Notes: generated by a model not told the origin, from the sequence alone. Positions 8,097 to 18,423 are shown, counted from the first letter of the stretch. The stretch: 64,000 nt of DNA from Bryobacter sp964387685 (GCA_964387685.1 CAYLXK010000008.1:1-64000), one strand, 5' to 3'. Translations and numbers: made by a program.

Positions 8097-8744
8097 CTAG
8101 ACGCAGACGAGGCGAACGTCGACTTCGCGGTCTACATACTTCCACTCTTCGGTGGCACGCAGGAGGCGGACGAGTTCTTCGAAGGCGGGGGCGTGTTCTT
8201 CGGCATAGTCAAAGAGGGTAAGGAAGTCGAAGGGTTCCGGAAAAGACAGATCGCGGCAGTGGTGGAGGCGGCGGGCGATGGGGGGGAGGTATTTGAGGCC
8301 GATGGTGGTGTGGTGGGAGGTTTCTTCGAAGATGGCGCGGCGCTGGTCCTGGGAGAGGGCCCACCAAGCGGCGTTTTTGCGGATGGGGATGAGCGCGGCG
8401 TGGGTGGCTTCCGGGCGGCCCAAGGGGGACTGCTTGGCGAGGAGCTGATCGCGTTCGGCGGCGGTGGTATAGCGGTGGTTGCTGGTGGCGCCGTGGAGGA
8501 CCCAGGCGGCGTTGGCCGGAGAGGCAGAGCCGGTGAGGATGTCGAGGTGGGAGGCGGCGGGGAGGCCGTCGCCGATGTAGGGCTTAGAGGAGAGGATACG
8601 CCAGGCTCCGCTGGGGCCGGCGGCAAAGGTGAAGAGACGGGGGTTGGGCTGGCTCATAGGCTTCGATGATTCCTGTTGCGCGCGGACCAACGGGAGGGTG
8701 AGACCAGCCAAAAGGGCCCGGCGGGCGAAACGAGGTGTGTTCAT
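8097..8744 (-). CDS. Chlorite dismutase / HemQ-like family protein with N-terminal export signal
   Basis: 215 residues from ATG. The N-terminus RFARRALLAGLTLP resembles a twin-arginine-type or short Sec signal. The second half matches the chlorite-dismutase/HemQ family: NAAWWALSQDQRRAIFEE, then a helix with IARRLHHCRDL, followed by PFDFLTLFDYAEEHAPAFEELV and an ending EEWKYVDREVDVRLV, the region that surrounds the haem pocket in the family. The haem-ligand histidine is probably within SHHTTIGLKYLP. An exported member would not be the cytoplasmic coproheme decarboxylase HemQ, so a peroxidase-like or detoxifying haem protein is possible. The N-terminal half is more divergent. Confidence 0.68.
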   Translation of the reverse strand: MNTPRFARRALLAGLTLPLVRAQQESSKPMSQPNPRLFTFAAGPSGAWRILSSKPYIGDGLPAASHLDILTGSASPANAAWVLHGATSNHRYTTAAERDQLLAKQSPLGRPEATHAALIPIRKNAAWWALSQDQRRAIFEETSHHTTIGLKYLPPIARRLHHCRDLSFPEPFDFLTLFDYAEEHAPAFEELVRLLRATEEWKYVDREVDVRLVCV

Positions 8745-8780
8745 AGATTAGAAGGGCCGGAGTGCCCGCAATCATTCCAA

Positions 8781-10835
8781 TTATGCCTTGGGCGAACGCG
8801 AAAAGGGCGCGGGGACGGCCGCCCAACGGGAAACGGCATCCTGCAGAGACTGGGCACTGATGGGTTTAGGGAGGTAATCGTCCATACCGGCCTCAAGGCA
8901 GGTTTCCCGGCTGTCGGCCATGGCGTTTGCGGTCAAGGCGATGATGGGGGTGCGGCGGCGGCCCAGGCGGGTTTCGATATCGCGGATGGCGGCTGTGGCG
9001 GCAAAACCATCGAGATTGGGCATTTGGCAATCCATGAGGATAAGAGCAAATTGCTCGTTTTCGGCGGCGCGGATGGCCTCGGTGCCGTCGCTGACCAGGA
9101 CCGGGGCACAGCCGAAGCCTTCGAGCAAGCGGCGAGTGATGATTTGATTGACGTGATTGTCTTCCGCCACCAGGATGCGGGGACGGGTATTTGCGGGAAG
9201 GGAAGGTGTGGCGGGTTCCCTATGGCGGCGTGAGGCGCGGTCGAGGGCTTTGGCGATCGCCTCCTGGAGCGCAGCGCGGCGGATAGGCTTGAGGAGCATG
9301 GCATCGACGAGGCTGGATTCGGCCTCCGACCAGCGGCGTTCGGCGGTGGAACTGAGCATGAGAATCGGCAGGTGGCGGAGCTCGGCTTGGGCGCGGATGG
9401 CGCGGACGAGCATAAAGCCGTCCATGACGGGCATTTCGACATCGATGATGGCGGCGTCGATGGGGGAGTCGGAATTGGCGCGGTCGAGCAGAAGATGGAG
9501 GGCGTCGGCGGCGGTCTGCGATTCCAGGCATTCGCATTGGAGCGCGGAAAGCTGTTGGACGGCGATTTGGCGGTTGACCGCCCGGTCGTCGACGATCAGG
9601 ATGCGTTTCGAGGAGAGGTTGGCGAGGACGGATTCGTCAAAGAGCGAGAGAGGGCCGTGGGGGAGGGCAATTTCAAACCAGAAGCGGGAGCCCTTGCCGA
9701 CCGAACTTTCCATGTGAATGGAGCCCTGCATCAAGGTGACGAGGCGGCGGCAAATGGTGAGACCCAGGCCGGTGCCGCCGTATTGGCGGGTCATGGAGAC
9801 GTCGGCTTGGGTGAAGGCTTGAAAGAGGCTGGCTTGGGCTTCCGGAGAGATGCCAATGCCGGTATCGGAGACTTCAAAGCGAAGCTGAGCGGCGTCAGGG
9901 AGGTTTTCGAGGACGGAGATGCGGCAAACGACTTGGCCGGAAGGTGTGAACTTGACGGCGTTCGAAAGGAGATTCAGCAGGATTTGGCGAATGCGGCCAG
10001 CGTCGCCGATGAGAGAGTCTGGAACGGCCGGAGTGATGGCGAGCTCGAGGTCGAGGCCCTTGCGGGCGGCCTCGGCAGCGACGATGTCGACGGCTTCTTC
10101 GGCGACACGGTGAACGTCGAAGGGCTGATGATCGAGGGCAAGCTTGCCGGCCTCGATTTTGGAGAAATCGAGAATGTCGTTGATGACGGTGAGGAGGGCG
10201 TCGCCGCTGAGACGGACGAGGTCGAGGAGCTCGCGCTGGGCGGGGGTGGGGCGGGTGTCGCCGAACAGGCCGATGGTGCCGATGATGCCATTGAGGGGGG
10301 TGCGGATCTCGTGGCTCATCATGGCGAGGAAGAGGCTTTTGGCGCGGTTGGCCTCTAGAGCAGCGTCGCGGGCCTGGGCGAGCTCGTGGGTGCGGGTGGA
10401 GATACGGTCTTCGAGTTCTTCGTTAAGGGAGGCAAGGCGGGCATTGGCTAGAGCCAGATCCTCGGGGCTGGGGTAGGCGAGAGCCGAGGGGACGAGGCGA
10501 AATAGAGCGATGGAGGTGGACACGCTGACCACGCCCGTCAGGAACTTAAGGATTGTCTCCGCGCGGTAGATAGGGTTCCAGAGGGTAAGGATGGACATCG
10601 CGTGGGTAATGCCGCACAAGACGATAAAGGCGGCGAAGAGGTAAAAGATCCAGTTGAAAGCGAGGTCTTTGCGGCGGCGAACAAAGTGGACCAAACACAA
10701 GGGAATGGCGAAATACGCAAAGACGATGAGGCTATCGGAGAGGACGCTAAGCCAAAGGATTTCCGGCTTCCAGAAAAAACAATGCCCGTGGGGCATAAAA
10801 TCTGCGGTAAAGAGGTTACGCAGGTATTCCAGCAC
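8781..10835 (-). CDS. Ethylene-receptor-like hybrid sensor histidine kinase with two receiver domains
   Basis: I choose the GTG at 10835, preceded by GGAGGG with 5-base spacing, giving 684 residues; the frame can be read 27 codons further up to a TTG without a ribosome site. Domains: three membrane helices (about 27-52, 60-80, 90-115) with the motif IVLCGITH; coiled coil (125-165); histidine kinase dimerisation domain with MMSHEIRTPLNG (phospho-His175); ATPase domain (N box, GTGLGL); receiver 1 (RILIVDD) and receiver 2 (RILVAEDN, DCQMPNLDG). The membrane part aligns with plant ETR1: Asp34, Tyr41, Ile44, Pro45, Ile71, Cys74 and His78 all fall exactly nine residues after ETR1 D25, Y32, I35, P36, I62, C65, H69, the copper/ethylene site. 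No output domain is present. A GC-rich hairpin (10900-10914) lies upstream of the chosen start. Confidence 0.9.
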   Translation of the reverse strand: MLEYLRNLFTADFMPHGHCFFWKPEILWLSVLSDSLIVFAYFAIPLCLVHFVRRRKDLAFNWIFYLFAAFIVLCGITHAMSILTLWNPIYRAETILKFLTGVVSVSTSIALFRLVPSALAYPSPEDLALANARLASLNEELEDRISTRTHELAQARDAALEANRAKSLFLAMMSHEIRTPLNGIIGTIGLFGDTRPTPAQRELLDLVRLSGDALLTVINDILDFSKIEAGKLALDHQPFDVHRVAEEAVDIVAAEAARKGLDLELAITPAVPDSLIGDAGRIRQILLNLLSNAVKFTPSGQVVCRISVLENLPDAAQLRFEVSDTGIGISPEAQASLFQAFTQADVSMTRQYGGTGLGLTICRRLVTLMQGSIHMESSVGKGSRFWFEIALPHGPLSLFDESVLANLSSKRILIVDDRAVNRQIAVQQLSALQCECLESQTAADALHLLLDRANSDSPIDAAIIDVEMPVMDGFMLVRAIRAQAELRHLPILMLSSTAERRWSEAESSLVDAMLLKPIRRAALQEAIAKALDRASRRHREPATPSLPANTRPRILVAEDNHVNQIITRRLLEGFGCAPVLVSDGTEAIRAAENEQFALILMDCQMPNLDGFAATAAIRDIETRLGRRRTPIIALTANAMADSRETCLEAGMDDYLPKPISAQSLQDAVSRWAAVPAPFSRSPKA

Positions 10836-10975
10836 GCTTGCCCTCCAATGAGTTGACCGGACAAGACGTAGAGCGGGGAGCGCCTCAATGATATCTTTGG
10901 GCCGGGGCCCGGCCAAACCGGTCAGGATTAAGCGTATCTTAATTTAGGCCGGAATATTAATAAAAAATTATCTCG

Positions 10976-12040
10976 CTAATTTGGAGAGCCACCGGAGCGG
11001 GCACCACCGCCCGCGGAGCCGCCGCGCGCAGCACCGGCACTGGCGCCGCCAGTAGCGCGTTCGGCCCCCGCCACGCTGCCAGAGGTGGCCGAAGGGCCGC
11101 CAAGGTTGACGCCGCCGCTCGAATAGGAGCCGGGGTTAGAGAGGCCAGCTGAGCCACGACGGTCAAAGCCGCCCGGGGTGGAACCCATACCTAAGTTGGG
11201 GCCGTTCCAAGAGCCGGAGTCCCCGGTCCAGCCGGAAGAGGGACGGGGATTGAGAATGGCATAGACGTTGCCGGGGGAGAAGAAGGTGTAGCCGAAGGGG
11301 GAAAAGTAGTTACGGCCGTAAGGGACGTAGGTGTAGAAGCCGTACCAGGGGTTAAAGATCCAACCGCCGAAAGACGAGCCGAAGCCGAGGCGGTTCCAGG
11401 AGGAAGAAGCGTCATAAAGGCCCTTAGCGGCGGAGACGTTGGCCATGGCGATATAACTGGAGCGGCGGCTGGCCCAGCGGGAGAATTCGTCGCCCGACTT
11501 CCGGTCGAACTTGGCGATCAGGCGATCGCCGGTGAGGGTGATCATGCGGCCTTCGGAAACTTTGCGTAGGTCGTCGCCGGAAAGGACGGCGACTTCGCCA
11601 TTGAAGACTTTGACGGCGTTGTTAGAGGCGTCGAGGCGGTAAAGGCCGGGCTTTTGGATGGAGACTTTGTCCGAGCCGATGAGGATTTCAAGGGAGTTGT
11701 CCTTGGGGAATTCCATGACTTCGAGGAGGGCGTCGCCATCGAGCAGGGCGAGGCGGGTATTGAGGATGGAATTGGACTCCATGCGAAAGGCGCTGGACTC
11801 GCTGAGGCGGATAAAGGCGCCGGGAGCAAGCAGGACCTCGGCGCGGCCTTCGGCGGTGCGGAGGACGTCGCCGTTTTTGAGCTCGGCAAAGCGCGAGTTG
11901 CGCACGACGATGGGGGCGTCGTTGACCGTCACTTCGCCTTGGACGAGGTTCACCAGACCGGCCTTGGTGGAGATGACCTGTTGGGCGGCTAAGGGTAAAA
12001 GCGGCAACGCGAGGAGGGCGGCGATCCGGGTGACGTTCAT
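10976..12040 (-). CDS. Secreted FecR-domain protein with Gly/Ser-rich tail
   Basis: 354 residues from ATG with a signal peptide (about 1-20, ending LAAQ). Residues 28-180 resemble a FecR domain: NGDVLRTAEGRAEVLLAPG followed by short beta repeats (VKVFNGEVAVLSGDD). A Trp/Tyr-rich central stretch (about 225-260) follows, and the last 90 residues are almost entirely Gly, Ser, Ala and Pro. Unlike FecR itself, no N-terminal anti-sigma cytoplasmic region or sigma gene is present, so this is a surface or periplasmic protein using the FecR fold, a type common in Acidobacteria. Its function is unknown. It follows, on the same strand, the PEP-CTERM protein after an 89-base gap. Confidence 0.78.
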   Translation of the reverse strand: MNVTRIAALLALPLLPLAAQQVISTKAGLVNLVQGEVTVNDAPIVVRNSRFAELKNGDVLRTAEGRAEVLLAPGAFIRLSESSAFRMESNSILNTRLALLDGDALLEVMEFPKDNSLEILIGSDKVSIQKPGLYRLDASNNAVKVFNGEVAVLSGDDLRKVSEGRMITLTGDRLIAKFDRKSGDEFSRWASRRSSYIAMANVSAAKGLYDASSSWNRLGFGSSFGGWIFNPWYGFYTYVPYGRNYFSPFGYTFFSPGNVYAILNPRPSSGWTGDSGSWNGPNLGMGSTPGGFDRRGSAGLSNPGSYSSGGVNLGGPSATSGSVAGAERATGGASAGAARGGSAGGGARSGGSPN

Positions 12041-12129
12041 GTGGTGATCCTAACACTATGTGACGCGGAATTCACGGCTCGCGTTTCGCTGTGCGTGAGG
12101 ACAAGAAAGCCCGGATGGGGCGCCTTGGG

Positions 12130-12897
12130 CTAAGCCACCAGGGAGGTCGAACGGCGGCGCGAGAAGGCGACGCAGGCGACGATGGCCAGCGCGAGGGCGG
12201 CCCAGGCGGCGGGTTCCGGCGTGACGGTGGTGATGAATTCCTGGTAGCGGGTGTTGACGCCGTTACCCAGCGCGGAAAGGCCGACTTGGGAGACGATGCG
12301 GAAGCGGCTGTAGAATTCCGCGTTCTGGGAAAGGCCGGTGGTGATGGCGGCGTTGAGCCAATTGGTGCGGGCGGCGGTCCAACCGGAGCTGCCATCGACG
12401 GGGGCGTTCATGATGCCGGGGGAGGAAACGGGATCGAGGAGATACCAGATGGCACCCTGGATGGCCTTGCGCTCGAGCGCGTTGGCGGCGTTGTCGGCGA
12501 GCTTGGTGGTGAGCCAGGCGGCGGCCTGGTAGCGGCTGAGCGCGTCCAAAGAGGTGTTGTAGTGATCGAAGTCCGCGGCATCGCCGCCGCCGTTCACGGC
12601 GCCGCCGTAGCGGGTGTTGGCGAGGGATTCCGAGCCGTCGAGCTTGGTGAGGTTGACTTCCCAGCGGCTGCCGTTGGAAAAGACGTTCAGGAAGTCGACG
12701 CAGGTAACGAGGAGGTGGTCGGAAGGGGCGGTGGAGGTGGAATCGGTGTAGACTTTGGCGTCAAAGCGGCCGCCGCCGGCATAAGTGGAGATGCGGCCGG
12801 GTCCGGTTGTGGAGAGCTGGATCCAAGTGCCCGCAAGCGCGGCCACGGGCCCAGCAACGAGCAAAACGCTCAACAGGAGAAAGGAACGGGACTTCAT
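12130..12897 (-). CDS. PEP-CTERM exosortase-sorted surface protein with thioester-domain-like motifs
   Basis: 255 residues. Signal peptide 1-22. The C-terminus is a clear PEP-CTERM sorting signal: PEP motif at about 228-230, a hydrophobic helix (AAWAALALAIVACVAF) and RRR. In between, VTCVDF (Cys66) and IQGAIW (Gln147) resemble the Cys and the Q-x-A-x-W element that form the internal thioester in the TED/TQXA domains of surface adhesins. That would let the protein attach covalently to a target. This thioester assignment is inference from motifs. An exosortase must be encoded outside this window. The gene upstream encodes a TPR lipoprotein, a class that often goes with PEP-CTERM systems. Confidence 0.8.
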   Translation of the reverse strand: MKSRSFLLLSVLLVAGPVAALAGTWIQLSTTGPGRISTYAGGGRFDAKVYTDSTSTAPSDHLLVTCVDFLNVFSNGSRWEVNLTKLDGSESLANTRYGGAVNGGGDAADFDHYNTSLDALSRYQAAAWLTTKLADNAANALERKAIQGAIWYLLDPVSSPGIMNAPVDGSSGWTAARTNWLNAAITTGLSQNAEFYSRFRIVSQVGLSALGNGVNTRYQEFITTVTPEPAAWAALALAIVACVAFSRRRSTSLVA

Positions 12898-12958
12898 TCT
12901 TGAATTGCCTTAGCTTGATGCTAAGTGGAATTCCCGTATGGCCGATAGGACGGTAGTT

Positions 12959-15136
12959 CTAGCGAGTTATAGTACCCGTTGGGGGAAGCACCTTAGAGAC
13001 GTGGTCGAGGATTTCGGGAGGGAGGCTGGCCCGTTTGGCCAGTTCTAGATAAATCTGGCGGGAGCGGGCGAGGTCTTTTTTTTGGTGAAGGACCCAGCCG
13101 AGGGTATCGAGGTACTGAATTTCGTCGGGACTGGCCTGAACGGCGGCTTGGGCCAGGGCAAGGGCCTCCTCGAGGTCGCGGCCCTGGGTGGCGAGGAAGC
13201 TGGCGAGATTGTTGCTGAGGACGGGATCGGCGGGCCGCAAGGCCAGAGCCTGGCGGTGGGCGGAAAGGGCCTCCTGGATGCGGCCGCGCTTTTCGTGGCA
13301 GATGGCCTGGAGACCCCAGTAGGAGGAGCGGAGGGTGGCTTCGAATTGCGATTCCCAGTGGGAGACGCGGTCCAGCGCTTGGCAGGCCGCTTCGGTTTGG
13401 CCCGCACTCAAGCGCACTTCGGCAGCGCGGAGCAGGAGCGGGGGGCTGGCCGATTCCTGATAGAGGCGATCCCAGAGCGCGACGGCTTTTGCGGTTTGTC
13501 CGGCGGTGAAAAGGACTTCGGCCAGCAGGGAACGGGCCGAGAGCTCGAGGTCGCCCTGGGACTCCAGGCGCGCCAGATCCCGGGCAAACTCGGCGGGCAA
13601 TTTACCCTCTGGCAGCAGCGCGGCCAAGGCGGCCAGCTTTTGGACGGCAATGGAATCGTCCTCGGGGTAGGCTTCGGCCAATTGACGCAGTTCCCGTAAG
13701 GCGTCGGCGTCGCGGCGGACGGCGCGCAGAGCGACAGCCCGAAGCAGACGCGCCTCCCGCAGGCCCGGGGCCTCGCGCAGGACCTGCTCGGCGATCTTCA
13801 GAGAAGACTCCGGGCGGCCTTCGCGCAAGCTGAGTTCGGCCCGGAGCAGTTCTAAGCCGAGGGAGCCGGACCGGGAATTTTCAAGGTTTTGGATTTCCCG
13901 GCGGGCCTCCTGGAGTTGGCCCACGCGCAGAAGAGCGATCGCCAATTGGACGCGGACGCTGGGCGGGATGCGTTCCCCGCCCAGGCGAAGAGCCGAGCGC
14001 AGATCTTCCAGGCCCCGCTGGTAGCTGGGGCCGCCAGCGGCGTTTCGGGGGCCGCGGCCAAAGATGCGCAGCAGGCCGCGTTGCGCGAGGGCATTGGGTT
14101 CCTGGGGATGCTGAGCCAAATAGGAGTCCAAAAGCGGGGCGGCTTCAGCGTGCCGGCCGAGGCCGAGCAGGGCGGAACTGCGCCGCACTTCGAGACTGCC
14201 GCCGCGTCCGTCGTTTTCCGAGGTGGCCGGCAGCGAGGCCGCGGTCTCATAGGCTTCCAGCGCCTCGCTCCACTTGCCTTGTTCGGCGTAGTAATCGCCC
14301 AGACGGATGGCCTGGGAGCGGTTTTGGCCGGCCTGCTGGCGGAAGGAGGCGAGGGCGGCGCGTTCGGCGGCGGGACCCTGGCAGCGGCGCCGGTGGGCGG
14401 CGAGGGCGAAGGGAGCATCATCGGCTTCGCCACGCAGGGCGGCTTTGCGGGCGAGGATGGGTTCGGCGGCAGGGCAGCCGCGTTTCAACAGGACATGGAA
14501 GTAGAAAGTGTCGAGCATCGCCGAGGAGAGAGGACTGGCGGGCACCAGACGATCCAGCCAGCGCTGGGCGTCGGACTCGCGCCCGGCGGCAAGCAGTTGT
14601 TGGATGAGGGCGAGGGAGGCGTCGGCCATGGAGGCGCGGTGGGGATCTCCGGAGCGCTCGAGAGCGCGCTCGAAATGGGAGGCGGCCGCCTCCGGCTGGC
14701 GCTCCATCAAGGCTAGGAAGCCTTCGATGCGGGCGGCTTCGGCGGCATGCGCCGGCTGGGAGGCAAGGCGGGCGGCGGTGGCGCGGGCCTGGTTCAGAAA
14801 AGCCGTGGAGCGGGGATTCTCCAGATACATCTGGAGTTCCGCGCGTCCCAACTCGACGAGGTAGGAAGGTTGGCTATCGGCGGCTTGGCGCAGGTGGGCG
14901 AGGGCGTCGTAATCGCGATCTTCCTTCTTGAGCAGGAGAGCAAGGCGGTAGTGGGCCTCGGCGTGGGCGGGCTCCCGCTGGAGGGCCTTTTGAAGCAAAA
15001 TCTTGGCGTCTTCCGCGCGGTCGGCGGCGGCAAGGCCGGCGGCTTGGCGCACGAGTTCCTGGGGCCCCCTGGCACAAGCCGGCAGGAATAGGACGGCAAA
15101 GCCGAGAGCGGAAGGCAAGAGGATCCGTTGCACCAA
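12959..15136 (-). CDS. Large TPR-repeat lipoprotein
   Basis: Up to 725 residues. The start could be the TTG at 15136 or the GTG at 15133; neither has a strong ribosome site. The N-terminus carries a lipoprotein signal with lipobox LPAC (Cys21). The rest is built of tetratricopeptide repeats (for example AEDAKILLQKALQREPAHAEAHYRLA and the last set near 620-700, ALSAHRQALALRPADPVLSNNLA). Such long TPR lipoproteins accompany PEP-CTERM/exosortase loci (the PrsT type) as well as other envelope assemblies. With the PEP-CTERM gene directly downstream on the same strand, a link is plausible but not shown. It probably serves as a protein-interaction scaffold on the outer or inner membrane. Confidence 0.8.
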   Translation of the reverse strand: MVQRILLPSALGFAVLFLPACARGPQELVRQAAGLAAADRAEDAKILLQKALQREPAHAEAHYRLALLLKKEDRDYDALAHLRQAADSQPSYLVELGRAELQMYLENPRSTAFLNQARATAARLASQPAHAAEAARIEGFLALMERQPEAAASHFERALERSGDPHRASMADASLALIQQLLAAGRESDAQRWLDRLVPASPLSSAMLDTFYFHVLLKRGCPAAEPILARKAALRGEADDAPFALAAHRRRCQGPAAERAALASFRQQAGQNRSQAIRLGDYYAEQGKWSEALEAYETAASLPATSENDGRGGSLEVRRSSALLGLGRHAEAAPLLDSYLAQHPQEPNALAQRGLLRIFGRGPRNAAGGPSYQRGLEDLRSALRLGGERIPPSVRVQLAIALLRVGQLQEARREIQNLENSRSGSLGLELLRAELSLREGRPESSLKIAEQVLREAPGLREARLLRAVALRAVRRDADALRELRQLAEAYPEDDSIAVQKLAALAALLPEGKLPAEFARDLARLESQGDLELSARSLLAEVLFTAGQTAKAVALWDRLYQESASPPLLLRAAEVRLSAGQTEAACQALDRVSHWESQFEATLRSSYWGLQAICHEKRGRIQEALSAHRQALALRPADPVLSNNLASFLATQGRDLEEALALAQAAVQASPDEIQYLDTLGWVLHQKKDLARSRQIYLELAKRASLPPEILDHVSKVLPPTGTITR

Positions 15137-15165
15137 ACGCTATATCGTCCGCCGCGCGCGAAAAC

Positions 15166-16113
15166 TTAAAATTTGGAGCTGTAGCGGTCGTGGTTTTGCA
15201 TGCGTTGCCACTCGGCGGCGTCGAGTCTGGCTTGCATGGCGCGGATTTCGTTGTCGCTCATCGGCGGGTACTGTTTGAGGGTTGCCGCGCTGTAAGGGTG
15301 CATGGAGACTGAGATCGGGAGGCCCTCGTTCTTGAGCCAACTGTTGAGCGCGCTGGCGGCGGATTTGCAGGCTTCCTCATCGGCCTGGCGCTCTGGCCAA
15401 GGGAGGCCGCCGACGGCCCCGTGGGAGGCGTTGGCGATGACGCGGTTTCGCACACCGGTGCTGCCGTCGTAAAAGCCGATGGTGAATTTTGTGGTGGTGT
15501 TGCCCTTTTCCGGGGCCACCAGGGCGTTGGACATGAATTTACGAGCGTAGCGATCGGGGTCGAGGCGGGAACCGATGCATAGGCCCTTGTCGACCCAGGA
15601 GCGCCACTCTTCCAGCTTGAGAGGGGGGTTGAATTCCACGATGGACTGATCGCGGTACATCACGTAGCAATGCTTGACGTTGCTGGGGATGCCGTCGGGA
15701 TCGAGAGCGAGGTCCCGGTCGACGGGGTCGAGGAGGAACATGGCTTGGATGGGGATGGGGACGACGCTGCTTTTGACGTCGATACCGGAGTAGGAATAGC
15801 CAGTCGCGGGTTTGACGTCGTACTTCACATAGGAGCGGGCACACCATTTGGCGATTTGCATGACGGCGGCGCCGCCGCGGCTATAGCCGGCCAGATAGAT
15901 TTTTTCCTTGGGGTTGGACTCAAAGGACTTAATGACGTCGCGGCAACCGTTGTTGGCGGTGGAGCGGGTGGAGACGCCGAGGGTGCCTGGACCGGAGTAG
16001 TACTTGGAGGAGGCGGTATTTTGATTGAAAAGCTGGCTGCAGAAGGAGTGGGCGAAGTCCTTCTTGTATTGGTCGTAATCGTAAGGGCCGGTTCCGTCGA
16101 CGATGATAAGCAT
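15166..16113 (-). CDS. Alpha/beta hydrolase, DUF2235/Tle1-like
   Basis: 315 residues from ATG, no signal peptide. It begins directly with the first beta strand (MLIIVDGTGPYDYDQYKKDF), then has YLAGYSRGGAA, a nucleophile elbow G-x-S-x-G with Ser78, followed by LLDPVDRD (Asp129 or Asp132) and NASHGAVGG (His231), which complete a catalytic triad. The order and the D-GT beginning are like DUF2235 hydrolases, the family that includes type VI secretion phospholipase effectors of the Tle1 class. No VgrG, PAAR or immunity gene is beside it, so an effector role is not supported here. A general lipase/esterase call is the safe one. Confidence 0.68.
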   Translation of the reverse strand: MLIIVDGTGPYDYDQYKKDFAHSFCSQLFNQNTASSKYYSGPGTLGVSTRSTANNGCRDVIKSFESNPKEKIYLAGYSRGGAAVMQIAKWCARSYVKYDVKPATGYSYSGIDVKSSVVPIPIQAMFLLDPVDRDLALDPDGIPSNVKHCYVMYRDQSIVEFNPPLKLEEWRSWVDKGLCIGSRLDPDRYARKFMSNALVAPEKGNTTTKFTIGFYDGSTGVRNRVIANASHGAVGGLPWPERQADEEACKSAASALNSWLKNEGLPISVSMHPYSAATLKQYPPMSDNEIRAMQARLDAAEWQRMQNHDRYSSKF

Positions 16114-16239
16114 GCTACTTGGAGAGGCGGAAAACGAGGATGGAATGACTCAGGGGCAGGCGCGGAGGCCGCGGGCGAGGATAGCGCTGGCGGCGTGAGG
16201 TTTGGTCAGCCCGCCGAAAGGGCCCGGCAAACTTTCTGC

Positions 16240-17511
<1,272 letters not shown>

Positions 17512-17615
17512 GCGCGCGGTTGGCTCCAAGACATGATTATGGTACGGAACGGGGCGGTGTGGCGGAGGGTGCGGGGGGAAATTGTTGGGGGTGGGATGAT
17601 TCGGTAGAGTGACGG

Positions 17616-17898
17616 CGTGCTGACAGGGTCCGGCAAGATTATTTGCACGGCTTGGTTTTTGAGAGGGAGGGGGCGAGCGTCGCTCACCAGACGATTGCCG
17701 GAAATTTGTATGTGGCATCTCAGGCGGAGCTACGGCGAAGGGGTTGCGACGTCATCGAGTGGTTTCGGGAATATGTCGATGGACGATGGAGAATATCCGG
17801 GGCGAAGAGTCGCCGCTCCGGCTTCGCGGGATCGAATTGTGTGTGCCTCTTGCGGTGATTTACGAGCGGGTGGACGTCGGCGAGGTGGGTGAGCGCTA
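17616..17898 (+). pseudogene. Decayed Uma2 family gene, copy 1
   Basis: In one frame from about 17616 the translation contains DYLHGLVFEREGASVAHQ followed by IAGNLYVASQAELRRRGCDV, which is recognisable N-terminal Uma2 sequence. It passes through WFREYVDGRW, a stretch that belongs to the C-terminal third, so the middle of the gene including the PD...E nuclease core is missing. The frame then shifts, and the true family ending (LCVPLAVIYERVDV) appears in another frame, stopping with TAA at about 17898. No good start codon precedes it. This is a relic with at least one internal deletion and one frameshift. Confidence 0.6.
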
Positions 17899-17947
17899 AG
17901 GGCGGCTGGGGGTGATCGCTGGCCAGCGTTGATAGACTGTGGGTGTC

Positions 17948-18423
17948 ATGGCTACGAACGTACTCCCGCTGATGACGGTGGAGCGGTATATCGAGATTGA
18001 GGAACGCGGCGGAGTGCGGCATGAGTACTTCGCGGGAGAGACCTTCGAAATGGAGGGTCCGAGCTTCGAGCACCAGCAGATTTTGAGCAATCATTTGGTG
18101 AGTGTGCGTCCTAAAGCGAGGCGCGGGGGAAGACGATCGGGAATCCGAAAGCGCTCCTTGAGATCCTGTCGCCGACGACGGGGGATTATGACCGGGGAAA
18201 GAAATTCTCTCTATACCGGCAGATTTCCTCTCTGGAAGAGTATGTGAAAGTGCACCAAGCGGAACCGTATATCGAGCACCGCTGGAAGCGGGAGGACGGG
18301 CTTTGGGTGACGCAGGATTTGCGCGGGATGGAGTCGGTTTTGCGGTTGTGGTCGCTCGATCTTGAGATCGTCTTCGAGGCGATTTATGAAGGGGTGGACT
18401 TCGATATTTCCCCTGAAACGTAA
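17948..18423 (+). pseudogene. Decayed Uma2 family gene, copy 2 (internal deletion and frameshift)
   Basis: Opens with ATG at 17948 and typical Uma2 N-terminal sequence (VLPLMTVERYIEIEERGG, FEMEGPSFEHQQILSNHL). After about 18105 the frame runs into basic junk, while a different frame from about 18138 gives the C-terminal half: KALLEILSPTTGDYDRGKKF, then ISSLEEYVKV and the ending EAIYEGVDFDISPET with TAA at 18423. The segment that normally holds the PD dyad (roughly 40-60 residues) is lost at the junction. It lies directly downstream of another decayed copy, so the two may represent a former tandem pair. Confidence 0.75.

Noticed and set aside
10836..10916. TTG start at 10916 for the hybrid kinase
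   Set aside because: No ribosome site, GC hairpin in the extra codons, and the GTG at 10835 has GGAGGG and aligns with ETR1.
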